This document shows, one piece after another, positions 1-5,412 of a DNA stretch of 5,593 nucleotides. The translations under genes and the position numbers were made by a program. The notes beneath the pieces are model-generated. The model was not told the DNA's origin. It did not search any database and worked only from the letters and a program-made list of their open reading frames with translations. The DNA lies in NCBI GenBank assembly GCA_947494865.1, contig CANMAT010000314.1, forward strand, positions 1-5,593, read 5' to 3'. Within the stretch, counting starts at the first letter, position 1. The number at the start of each line of letters is the position of its first letter. The DNA comes from Deltaproteobacteria bacterium. Its GTDB lineage: Bacteria; Myxococcota_A; Polyangia; Polyangiales; Ga0077539.

Positions 1-442
1 CGATGCGCAGCGCGGGGCCGTCGCGCCCCGTCGTCGGAGCTCCCCCCGGGCGGCGCAGCGTGTAGCTGCCCGTGAAGGTGAAGTCGACGTGGGCGCGCGG
101 GGCGTCTTGCGGGTCGATCGAGATGCGACGGTAGCGCATCTCATAGCGCACCTGGCGCACCTCCTCGCTCCACGCGGCGAGCAGGCGCTGCAGGCCGTCG
201 TACCCGTAGTCGTCGTCGCCCGCGGGGGTGCCGCCGTCTTCGAAGTAACGCGGCGAGGCCAGCGAGAGGAGGGCCCGCGCGTCGCGGCTCTCGACCGCGT
301 GGCGATACCGCTCGCAGAAGGTCACGATGGAGCGGTTCTCCGACGTGTCGGGGAGGTCGGTGTTGGGGATGCGTCCCGTGGCGCAGCCGAGCGACGTGAG
401 AAGCGTGACGAGGAGTGTTGTAGTTGCGCTGCGCATGGTCAT
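1..442 (-). CDS. Putative lipoprotein with NTF2/SnoaL-like domain (partial, 3' end off the window)
   Basis: The minus-strand frame opens at ATG 442 (a second in-frame ATG is at 436) and runs without a stop to the window edge, giving 147 visible residues. The N-terminus has an Arg followed by a hydrophobic stretch (LLVTLLTSLGC), ending in Cys20. This looks like a lipoprotein signal, though the lipobox is imperfect (Ser at -3). The mature part begins with a short polar spacer, then an apparent helix (FCERYRHAVESRDARALLSL), a segment rich in Asp/Gly/Tyr (YFEDGGTPAGDDDYGYDGL), and beta-like strands (VRYEMRYRRI, HVDFTFTGSYTL). This helix-then-sheet order fits the NTF2/SnoaL-like fold, which is an inference from pattern and not a matched family. 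No catalytic residues can be named. No ribosome site is visible before either ATG. It is transcribed divergently from the next gene. Export and lipidation are likely; function is unknown. Confidence 0.75.
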   Translation of the reverse strand, partial: MTMRSATTTLLVTLLTSLGCATGRIPNTDLPDTSENRSIVTFCERYRHAVESRDARALLSLASPRYFEDGGTPAGDDDYGYDGLQRLLAAWSEEVRQVRYEMRYRRISIDPQDAPRAHVDFTFTGSYTLRRPGGAPTTGRDGPALRI

Positions 443-609
443 CGGGGTCGGTCGGCGAACGAAAGCGAACGGGCGCGATATTCCCCGCACGCGCCCGCCG
501 AGGCAACAGAAACGACACGGCGGCGCGAGAGGGATGCCGCTTGCGCGTTAACCGTCGCGGGTGGTAGGCGACCGCGAGAGGCGATGTGAGCGAAGCTGAG
601 GGTACGCAG
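443..609. promoter_or_regulatory. Divergent intergenic region, promoters only weakly suggested
   Basis: This gap separates the minus-strand lipoprotein from the plus-strand small gene, so it should hold promoters for both. Towards the lipoprotein, the minus strand reads TTGCCT, 18 bases, then AATATC. Each box matches its consensus only partly (4/6 and 3/6), and it would leave a leader of about 30 bases. Towards the small gene, the plus strand has TTGCGC at 541-546 and TGGTAGGCG at 562-570, an extended -10-like box with only the TA conserved. No strong repeat, RNA gene or conserved small frame was seen. The strand assignments of these boxes are guesses. Confidence 0.2.
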
Positions 610-825
610 GTGTCGCGCCGCGCGCGAAGGATCGAAGAGGTCATCCTCGAGATCGAAGGCGTGGCGGGCGTGCGGGTGTGGGAGCTCCCCAACCGCATCG
701 AGATCGGCGTGCGGGTGGCGCCGAGCGACACGCCCGCCGACGTGATCGTGCGCGTGCGCGAACTCACGACCGCGATGCGCGAGGGCGACGAGTTGTGGGA
801 CGTGGGCGTGCTCACCGAGGGATGA
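610..825 (+). CDS. Small protein of unknown function, 71 residues
   Basis: The product is MSRRARRIEEV... ending DVGVLTEG. Two GTG starts are possible, at 586 and 610. I prefer 610: GAGGG at 598-602 sits 7 bases before it, whereas 586 has only GAGAGG four bases away. The seven codons after the 586 GTG include GAA, GCT and GGT, which is poor usage for this genome. Starting at 586 would add eight residues (79 in total). The predicted order is a helix (RRIEEVILEIEG), strands around VRVWELPN and RIEIGVRVAP, a second helix (PADVIVRVRELTTAMR) and a last strand (ELWDVGVL). This beta-alpha layout resembles small ferredoxin-like regulatory domains, but no family was recognised. There is no signal peptide, Cys or membrane segment, so it is probably cytoplasmic. 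Strong GC3 bias over the body supports it being real. It lies 43 bases before the phosphoesterase gene on the same strand. Confidence 0.7.
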   Translation: MSRRARRIEEVILEIEGVAGVRVWELPNRIEIGVRVAPSDTPADVIVRVRELTTAMREGDELWDVGVLTEG

Positions 826-826
826 C

Positions 827-842
827 GCAGCGCTGGCGCTGC
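827..842 (+). repeat. Small perfect hairpin just after the small gene
   Basis: GCAGCG and CGCTGC form a perfect 6-bp stem around the loop CTGG, beginning one base after the TGA at 823-825. No run of T follows, so it is not a classical terminator. It could slow transcription or protect an RNA end, or be chance in GC-rich DNA. Confidence 0.25.
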
Positions 843-856
843 CCACCCGCATCGGG

Positions 857-862
857 TATGGC
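857..862 (+). promoter_or_regulatory. Possible -10-like box close before the phosphoesterase start
   Basis: TATGGC lies with its first T 12 bases before the GTG, where a -10 box would fall if transcription began at the start codon. No ribosome site and no convincing -35 are visible. It is one of four similar cases in this window. Confidence 0.2.
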
Positions 863-868
863 GCCCCC

Positions 869-1540
869 GTGAGCACCGACGACCGCTTCAAGCAGACGCT
901 CAACGGCCCCCTGGCCTTCATCGCCGACGTGCACGGCAACCTCGCCGCCCTCGACGCGGTGCTGGCCGCGCTGCGCGACCTGCGCGCCGGCGCGCTCTAC
1001 GTCGCGGGTGACGTCGTGTTCGGCGGCGACGACCCCCTCGGCGTGTGGATGCGCTTGCAAGAGGTCGGCGCCCGCTGCGTGCGCGGCCCCACCGACTTCG
1101 CGCTCGCCGCCCTCGAGCCCGCGCGCATGAAGCCCAAGAACGACCACGAGGCCGCCCGCATGGAGCGCTTCCTGCGCGCGCGCGAGTCGCTCGGCGAGCT
1201 GATCCTGGCGCGCCTCAAGCGGCTCCCCGAGGCGCTGCGCATCGAGATGCCTGACGCCACGGAGATCCTCGTGGTGCACGGCTCGCCGCGCGACCCGGCC
1301 GAGTGCTTCTCCCACGACATGACCGACGAGGAGATGTACGCGCTCATCGTCGACGACCCCGCGGATCTCATCGTGTGCGGCGGCGGTCACATCCCCTTCG
1401 TGCGCCCGCTCGACGCGGTCACCGTCGCGTGCGCGGGCTCGGTGGGCGAGGCCCCCGGCGGCGGCGTCGCGCACTACACCCTGGTGATGCCCTCCTCCGA
1501 CGGCGGCCCCAACATCGACCAACGCTGGGTCACGCTGTAG
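869..1540 (+). CDS. Calcineurin-like metallophosphoesterase family protein with degenerate metal site
   Basis: This 223-residue protein starts at GTG 869. The start is chosen because the first catalytic motif lies only 20 residues in and no upstream in-frame start exists. It belongs to the small bacterial phosphoesterases related to YfcE/MJ0936 and the PrpE/ApaH-like group. Motif 1 is ADVHGN (Asp20, His22), motif 2 is AGDVVFGGDDP (Asp48), the central His is in VVHGSPRDP (His137), and a late AGSVGEAPGG matches the family's NPGSVG segment. Two motifs are altered. The usual GNHD is GPTD at 73-76, and the usual GHTH is GGGH at 171-174, keeping only the last His. So site-1 ligands are intact, while site 2 has lost its Asn and one His, and the catalytic His is Thr. 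Family members hydrolyse phosphomonoesters or phosphodiesters; here activity may be reduced, mono-metal or lost. There is no signal peptide, so it is probably cytoplasmic. It sits 44 bases before the kinase gene, possibly co-transcribed. Confidence 0.88.
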   Translation: MSTDDRFKQTLNGPLAFIADVHGNLAALDAVLAALRDLRAGALYVAGDVVFGGDDPLGVWMRLQEVGARCVRGPTDFALAALEPARMKPKNDHEAARMERFLRARESLGELILARLKRLPEALRIEMPDATEILVVHGSPRDPAECFSHDMTDEEMYALIVDDPADLIVCGGGHIPFVRPLDAVTVACAGSVGEAPGGGVAHYTLVMPSSDGGPNIDQRWVTL

Positions 1541-1569
1541 CGGACTCGCGCGGGTCCCGCCCTTCGCGG

Positions 1570-1575
1570 TACACC
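1570..1575 (+). promoter_or_regulatory. Possible -10-like box close before the kinase start
   Basis: TACACC (context GCGGTACACC) ends nine bases before GTG 1585, the same spacing as the boxes before the helicase and sigma-factor starts. There is no -35-like hexamer 16-18 bases upstream and no TG extension, so the support is mainly the repeated spacing and the absence of a ribosome site. Confidence 0.2.
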
Positions 1576-1584
1576 CGCGGCGTC

Positions 1585-2199
1585 GTGCCGCCGAGATACA
1601 TCGCCGTCGCCGGGAACATGGGCTCCGGAAAGTCGAGCCTCGTGAAGTGGCTCTGCCAGCAGTTCGAACTGGCGCCCTTCTTCGAGCCGCACGACGAAAA
1701 CCCCTACCTCGCCGACTTCTACGGCGACATGAAGCGCTGGGCCTTCAACTCGCAGCTCTTCTTCATGGTGCAGCGGTACAAGATCCACCGCAGCATCGAG
1801 GCCCTCGGGCGCCCCGTGGTGCAAGACCGCACGCTCTACGAAGACGCCGAGGTCTTCGCGGCGCACCATCACATGTCGGGCAACATCGACGAGCGCGACT
1901 GGGCGGCCTACACCGACCTCTACACCACGCTGCGCGCCGACCTTCGCCCGCCCGACCTCATGATCTACCTGCGCTGCAGCACGAAGACGCTGCGCAAGCG
2001 CATCAAGATGCGCGGGCGGGCCTACGAGCAGGCCATCCCGTCGGAGTATCTGCGCTCCCTCGACGCGCTCTACGAGGGCTGGTTCGCGCGCTACGACCTG
2101 TCGCCCACGATGGTGATCGAGAGCGACCAGATCGACTACGTGACGAAGCTCTTCGACCGCAGCGCGCTCCTCGACTCGATCGGCCAGCACCTGCGCTGA
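1585..2199 (+). CDS. Deoxynucleoside kinase (dNK family)
   Basis: The 204-residue product phosphorylates deoxynucleosides to 5'-monophosphates with ATP, a salvage step feeding dNTP pools in the cytoplasm. Family hallmarks are clear: P-loop GNMGSGKS at 10-17, FFEPHDENPYLADFY at 32-46 with Glu34 (the residue usually near the substrate 5'-OH), QLFFMVQR at 57-64, QDRTLYEDAEVF at 80-91 carrying the DR[ST] motif, and the Arg-rich lid RKRIKMRGRAYE at 137-148. The QDRTLYED form resembles the bacterial deoxyadenosine/deoxyguanosine kinase group (COG1428), but exact base preference cannot be read from sequence, so no symbol is given. Length is normal for the group. The frame is open further upstream, but GTG 1585 is the only start that leaves a short, normal lead into the P-loop; ATG 1618 would cut the P-loop. 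No ribosome site is visible. It lies 44 bases after the phosphoesterase and converges on the helicase gene. Confidence 0.93.
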   Translation: MPPRYIAVAGNMGSGKSSLVKWLCQQFELAPFFEPHDENPYLADFYGDMKRWAFNSQLFFMVQRYKIHRSIEALGRPVVQDRTLYEDAEVFAAHHHMSGNIDERDWAAYTDLYTTLRADLRPPDLMIYLRCSTKTLRKRIKMRGRAYEQAIPSEYLRSLDALYEGWFARYDLSPTMVIESDQIDYVTKLFDRSALLDSIGQHLR

Positions 2200-2201
2200 G
2201 C

Positions 2202-2232
2202 GAGGGCCACCGCCGCGCGCGAAAGTGCCCTC
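2202..2232. terminator. Hairpin in the convergent gap, possible bidirectional terminator
   Basis: GAGGGC at 2202-2207 pairs with GCCCTC at 2227-2232. The stem can extend by A2209-T2226 and C2210-G2225 past a bulged C2208, enclosing a 14-base loop. It lies between two converging genes, begins three bases after the kinase stop and overlaps the helicase stop (2231-2233). Neither side has a T-tract, so any termination would be stem-only or factor-assisted. Confidence 0.35.
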
Positions 2233-4552
2233 AGTAAAGGGGCTTCACAAACTGCGCGAGCACCGTCTTCGCCTGGCCGATGGAGGGAAAGTACACCTCG
2301 ACCTTCAGCTCGGCGCCGGGGATCACCGCGCGCACCGTGCCCGGCCCCCACGTCGCGTGCTTCACGCGCACGCCCCGGCGAATGCCCGTAACGGTGCTCG
2401 TGTCGTCTTCGGGAATGGGGTCGCTGAAGCCGTGGCGCACCACCACGGGGCCGTGACCGCGTGCGTGTATATCATCACCGCCATGACCATGACTGTGATC
2501 ATGGTCCTGGTTGTGGTGGCCGTGGTCGTCGTCGTACCGCTGCTGCGCCTCGCGCGGCTGCCACGGGCCGCCGGGGCGTCGCGCGCCCATGTCGCCGAAA
2601 CTCCGACGCTTCACCGGCGCGGCGAGCACGTCGGGCGGAATCTCCAAGAGAAACCGGCTCGGCACGCTCGTGCGCGTCTGCCCGAAAATCTGCCGGAAGC
2701 TCACGTGCGAAAGCACCAGCTTCTCTCTCGCGCGGGTGATGGCCACGTACGCGAGGCGCCGCTCCTCCTCGATCTCCTCGGGGTCGGCGCCGAAGTCTGT
2801 CCCCTTGTACGGAAACATCCCGTCTTCGAGCGCCGCGATGAACACGCGCTTGAACTCGAGCCCCTTGGCCGAGTGCACGGTCATGAGCGACACGCACTCG
2901 GCGCGGTCGCGCTCGGCGGTGGCCTCGCTCAGGGTCACCTTCTCGAGGTAGTCCGAGAGCGTGGGCTCGGCCTCCTCCTCCTGGTAGGCCTTCATCGTCC
3001 CGAGAAACTCCTTCACGTTCTCGAGGCGCGTCTCGTTCTCGGGGTCGTCTTTGGCCTCGAGCATTGCGCGGTAGCCCGTCTTCTCGAAGATGAGCTCGCC
3101 GATCTCGAAGGGCCGCTCCATGATCGCCCCGGCCTTGCGCCGCAGGTCGCTCACCACCGAGTAGAAGCCCACGAGCGCCTTGCGCGCGGCCCCCGCTACG
3201 TCGTCGGGCAGGTCGCCCGCCGCGATGATCTTCCAGAGGGCCGTCTGCCGCGCCGCGGCGTGCGCGATCAGTCGGTCGCTGGTGGTCTTGCCGATCTTGC
3301 GCGCGGGCGTGTTGATCACCCGCAGGAGCGCCACGTCGTCGTTGGGGTTGAGCATGAGGCGCAGGTACGCGAGCACGTCCTTCACCTCGGCGCGCTCGTA
3401 GAAGCGCACGCCCCCCACGATCACGTACGGCACATTGGCCACGCGCAAGCCCTCCTCGAGCGGCCGCGACTGCGCGTGAATGCGATAGAAGACCGCGATC
3501 TCGTTGGGGGCGACGCCGTCGCGGAGCGCGCCCGCCACGCGCTGCGCGATCGCCTTCGCCTCCTCGCGCTCGTCGCCCGACTGGATCACGTCGATGAGCT
3601 CGCCGTCGGGGTTCTTCGTGAAGAGCGTCTTCGCCTCGCGCGACGCGCTCCGCGAGATCACCGCGTTGGCGGCCTTCAAGATCCGCTTCGTCGAGCGGTA
3701 GTTCTCCTCGAGCTTCACCACGGCGGCGCCCGCGAAGTCTCTGCGAAAGTACTGGAGGTTGCGCACGTCGGCGCCGCGCCAGCGGTAGATGGCCTGGTCG
3801 TCGTCGCCCACCACGCAGAGGTTGTGGCTGTCGTTCACCAGCGCGCGCAGAATGCGATACTGCGCGTTGTTGGTGTCTTGAAACTCGTCGACCATCACGT
3901 AGTGAAAGCGCGCGCGTAGCTCCTCGCGCACCACGTCGTCTTCTTCGAGCATGCGGGCGGTGCGCGCGATCAGGTCGCCGAAGTCGACGGCGTTGTTGGC
4001 CGCGAGGCGCCGCTCGTACGAGGCGTATGCCTCGGCGATGGTCTTCATCATCGGCGTCGTGGCGCGCGCCATCAGCGCGTCGGGCGAGAGCACCTCCTGC
4101 TTGGCGCGGTCGATCTCGTGGAGCACGGCGCTCTTCGCGAGCACCTTGTCATCGAGCTTGAGCTCCTCGTACACGCGGTTCATCACCGAGCGCTGATCGC
4201 CGTCGTCGTAGATGGCGAAGTCTTTCTTGAGCCCCACGCGGTCGGCGTAGCGCCGCAGGAGCTTCGCCCCCGTCGCGTGAAAGGTCGCGACCCACAGCTC
4301 GCGCGCCCGCTCGGGGCCCACGAGCCTCGCGATGCGCTCGCGCATCTCGCCCGCGGCCTTGTTGGTGAAGGTCACCGCCATCACGCGCCACGGCGCCACC
4401 TGGCGGCTCTCGAGGATCCACGCGATGCGGTAGGTGATCACCCGCGTCTTGCCGCTGCCGGCGCCCGCGAACACGAGCAGCGGACCTTCGGTATGCAGCA
4501 CGGCCTGGAGCTGCGGCGGGTTGAGCTCACGCGCGAGAGATGCGGCGTCCAT
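2231..4552 (-). CDS. uvrD: UvrD/PcrA-type superfamily 1 DNA helicase
   Basis: The 773-residue 3'-5' DNA helicase acts in repair and in clearing stalled polymerases or recombinase filaments. All SF1A motifs are present, numbered from ATG 4552: Q-motif LNPPQLQAV at 10-18, Walker A AGAGSGKT at 29-36, motif Ia TFTNKAAGEM at 61-70, Walker B VDEFQDT at 221-227, motif III VGDDDQAIYRWRGAD at 248-262, motif IV ENYRS at 283-287, motif V VHSAKGLEF at 559-567, and motif VI AYVAITRAREKL at 601-612. The C-terminal 47 residues (WGPGTV..., about 727-773) match the Tudor-like RNA-polymerase-binding end of PcrA/UvrD. RWRGAD in motif III is PcrA-like, so pcrA is an equally good name. An in-frame ATG at 4582 would add ten residues (MRVQWYRAGR). 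I reject it because those codons are poor, the family starts near LNP, and a promoter-like TGGTATCGA lies between the two ATGs. The odd feature is a His-rich linker before the Tudor domain. It is transcribed divergently from the sigma-factor gene. Confidence 0.96.
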   Translation of the reverse strand: MDAASLARELNPPQLQAVLHTEGPLLVFAGAGSGKTRVITYRIAWILESRQVAPWRVMAVTFTNKAAGEMRERIARLVGPERARELWVATFHATGAKLLRRYADRVGLKKDFAIYDDGDQRSVMNRVYEELKLDDKVLAKSAVLHEIDRAKQEVLSPDALMARATTPMMKTIAEAYASYERRLAANNAVDFGDLIARTARMLEEDDVVREELRARFHYVMVDEFQDTNNAQYRILRALVNDSHNLCVVGDDDQAIYRWRGADVRNLQYFRRDFAGAAVVKLEENYRSTKRILKAANAVISRSASREAKTLFTKNPDGELIDVIQSGDEREEAKAIAQRVAGALRDGVAPNEIAVFYRIHAQSRPLEEGLRVANVPYVIVGGVRFYERAEVKDVLAYLRLMLNPNDDVALLRVINTPARKIGKTTSDRLIAHAAARQTALWKIIAAGDLPDDVAGAARKALVGFYSVVSDLRRKAGAIMERPFEIGELIFEKTGYRAMLEAKDDPENETRLENVKEFLGTMKAYQEEEAEPTLSDYLEKVTLSEATAERDRAECVSLMTVHSAKGLEFKRVFIAALEDGMFPYKGTDFGADPEEIEEERRLAYVAITRAREKLVLSHVSFRQIFGQTRTSVPSRFLLEIPPDVLAAPVKRRSFGDMGARRPGGPWQPREAQQRYDDDHGHHNQDHDHSHGHGGDDIHARGHGPVVVRHGFSDPIPEDDTSTVTGIRRGVRVKHATWGPGTVRAVIPGAELKVEVYFPSIGQAKTVLAQFVKPLY
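2453..2536 (-). other. His/Asp/Gly-rich linker within the helicase
   Basis: Residues 673-700 of the helicase join helicase domain 2A to the C-terminal Tudor-like domain. They hold nine His within 24 residues, interspersed with Asp and Gly (for example HDHSHGHGGDDIH). The segment is probably disordered and could bind divalent metal, but that is inferred from composition only. In 14 consecutive codons (bases 2462-2503) 11 end in A or T, including ATA, AGT and GCA, in a gene that otherwise almost always uses G/C endings. CAT and GGT codons recur in a pattern suggestive of local repeat growth. Confidence 0.85.
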
Positions 4553-4561
4553 ACGCCCCGC

Positions 4562-4591
4562 TCGATACCACTGCACGCGCATTCAGGTCAC
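4562..4591 (-). promoter_or_regulatory. Candidate promoter for the helicase gene
   Basis: The minus strand reads GTGACC (4591-4586), 18 bases, then TATCGA (4567-4562). GTGACC shares four of six bases with TTGACA, and TATCGA is preceded by TGG, an extended -10 signature. Nine bases separate it from ATG 4552, so the transcript would have almost no leader. No clear ribosome site precedes that ATG, which fits a leaderless message. Confidence 0.35.
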
Positions 4592-4603
4592 GGAAACAGC
4601 AGA

Positions 4604-4622
4604 CGCGATTCGCGCGTGCGAA
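4604..4622. repeat. Overlapping inverted repeats between the divergent promoters
   Basis: CGCGA-T-TCGCG (4604-4614) is an inverted repeat around a single base. It overlaps TTCGC-GCGT-GCGAA (4609-4622), a second perfect 5-bp dyad. TTCGCGC also recurs at 4645-4651 just before the sigma-factor start. The position between two divergent starts suits an operator, but such short GC dyads also arise by chance. Confidence 0.2.
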
Positions 4623-4637
4623 GGCGCTGGGGCCGTG

Positions 4638-4646
4638 TGCTACCTT
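4638..4646 (+). promoter_or_regulatory. Candidate extended -10 box for the sigma-factor gene
   Basis: TGCTACCTT combines a TGn extension with TACCTT (three of six to TATAAT), followed by nine bases and ATG 4656. No -35-like sequence sits 16-19 bases upstream. The layout mirrors the helicase side exactly (TGn, TA-box, nine bases, ATG), and no ribosome site is present, so transcription probably starts at or very near the start codon. Confidence 0.3.
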
Positions 4647-4655
4647 CGCGCCGCG

Positions 4656-5411
4656 ATGACCCTCCAAGGCGACGCGCCCGTCGACGAGTCCGAGGATCCG
4701 CAGCGCAAGGAGATCCCCGGTGATCTACCCGACGATGCGGTGAATCCCCGCGGTGGCCGCACGTCCAAGGGGGGTGCCGATGCCGCCCGCGAGCGAGCCC
4801 ATGACCGCAGCCTCGTCGATCGCGCCGCCCGCGGCGACGCGCGCGCCTTCCGCGAGCTCGTGGCGCGCCACCAGCGCAGGGCCACGGCTGTCGCGTACGG
4901 CATCGTGCGCAACAACGAAGACGCCCGCGAGGTGGCCCAAGACGCGTTCGTCCGCGTGTGGAAGCACCTCGCAGATTTCGCCGGCCAGGCGAGCTTCAGC
5001 ACCTGGCTCTACCGCATTGTCTACAACCTCTCGATCGACCTCTTGCGACGCCGCTCGCCGGGGCAGGCCGTCGAGCTCGACGAGCGCACCGACCTCGAGG
5101 GCGCGCCCTCCGAGCTGCTCCCCTACCGCGGCGAGACCGACCCCTTCTCGTCCGTCGACCGCTCGCGCCTCGTCGCCGCCATGCAGAAGGCGCTCGACCA
5201 GCTTCCCGCTTATCACCGCACCGTCATCGTGCTGCGCGAGGTCGAGGGCCTCTCGTACGAAGAGATCGCCGAAGCCACAAGCGTCCCGAAGGGCACTGTG
5301 ATGTCGCGCCTCTTCCACGCGCGGCGCAAGATGCAGGTGCTACTTCACGAGAGCCTCGGCGCCGAGGCCCCGATCCCGCAAGACCATCGCGACGGCCACG
5401 AGGAGGATTGA
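4656..5411 (+). CDS. RpoE-like ECF RNA polymerase sigma factor
   Basis: This 251-residue protein directs RNA polymerase to a stress-type regulon. Sigma region 2 spans about 51-133: DRSLVDRAARGDARAFRELV opens it, NNEDAREVAQDAFVRVW (86-102) is the core-binding 2.2 helix, and FSTWLYRIVYNLSIDLLRRR (114-133) holds the -10-recognising 2.3/2.4 part. A variable linker of about 40 residues follows. Region 4 spans about 172-230: LDQLPAYHRTVIVLREVEGL (180-199), then the helix-turn-helix SYEEIAEATSVPKGTVMSRL (200-219) that reads the -35. There is no region 1 or 3, as expected for an ECF. ATG 4656 is chosen because the frame upstream runs into the divergent promoter and helicase gene. It gives an unusual, charged 50-residue N-terminal extension; a later start is possible but no better ATG or ribosome site is seen. 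It is coupled to the next gene with a one-base gap, the standard sigma/anti-sigma arrangement. Target promoters cannot be inferred. Confidence 0.93.
   Translation: MTLQGDAPVDESEDPQRKEIPGDLPDDAVNPRGGRTSKGGADAARERAHDRSLVDRAARGDARAFRELVARHQRRATAVAYGIVRNNEDAREVAQDAFVRVWKHLADFAGQASFSTWLYRIVYNLSIDLLRRRSPGQAVELDERTDLEGAPSELLPYRGETDPFSSVDRSRLVAAMQKALDQLPAYHRTVIVLREVEGLSYEEIAEATSVPKGTVMSRLFHARRKMQVLLHESLGAEAPIPQDHRDGHEED
5401..5406 (+). promoter_or_regulatory. Consensus ribosome binding site for the anti-sigma gene
   Basis: AGGAGG lies inside the last codons of the sigma-factor gene, six bases before ATG 5413. It is the only perfect Shine-Dalgarno in the window and fixes the downstream start. It suggests the anti-sigma factor is made efficiently from the shared transcript, while the sigma gene itself lacks such a site. 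Confidence 0.85.
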
Positions 5412-5412
5412 C

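Noticed and set aside
89..589. A 166-codon plus-strand frame opposite the lipoprotein
   Set aside because: The lipoprotein frame has a signal peptide and sensible codon usage. This frame is low-complexity Arg/Ala/Val with no recognisable domain.
141..815. A 224-codon minus-strand frame spanning the divergent gap and the small gene
   Set aside because: Composition is dominated by Arg, Pro, Ala and Ser as in GC-rich shadows, and it overlaps better-supported genes in other frames.
812..1522. A 236-codon minus-strand frame opposite the phosphoesterase
   Set aside because: It is rich in His, Val, Gly and Ala from complementing GC-ending codons. The plus strand encodes clear phosphoesterase motifs.
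1550..1560. GCGGG-T-CCCGC palindrome between phosphoesterase and kinase genes
   Set aside because: The single-base centre cannot form an RNA hairpin loop, no T-tract follows, and such palindromes are common at this GC content.
1303..1584. Upstream extension of the kinase frame by 94 codons
   Set aside because: It overlaps the phosphoesterase gene and is Arg-rich out-of-frame translation. Kinases of this family start a few residues before the P-loop.
2461..2520. Low-GC patch as a possible promoter or inserted mobile fragment
   Set aside because: The helicase frame runs through it without interruption, and it has no terminal repeats or target duplication. It is better explained as the His-rich linker.
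2225..3919. A 564-codon open frame on the plus strand opposite the helicase
   Set aside because: It is the antisense shadow of a GC-rich gene with complete SF1 motifs. Its hydrophobic run VIMVLVVVAVVVVV is simply the complement of the His/Asp codons, and no family features are seen.
4434..4655. Upstream extension of the sigma-factor frame into the helicase gene
   Set aside because: It would overlap the helicase 5' end and both promoter-like boxes, and it has no ribosome site or family similarity.
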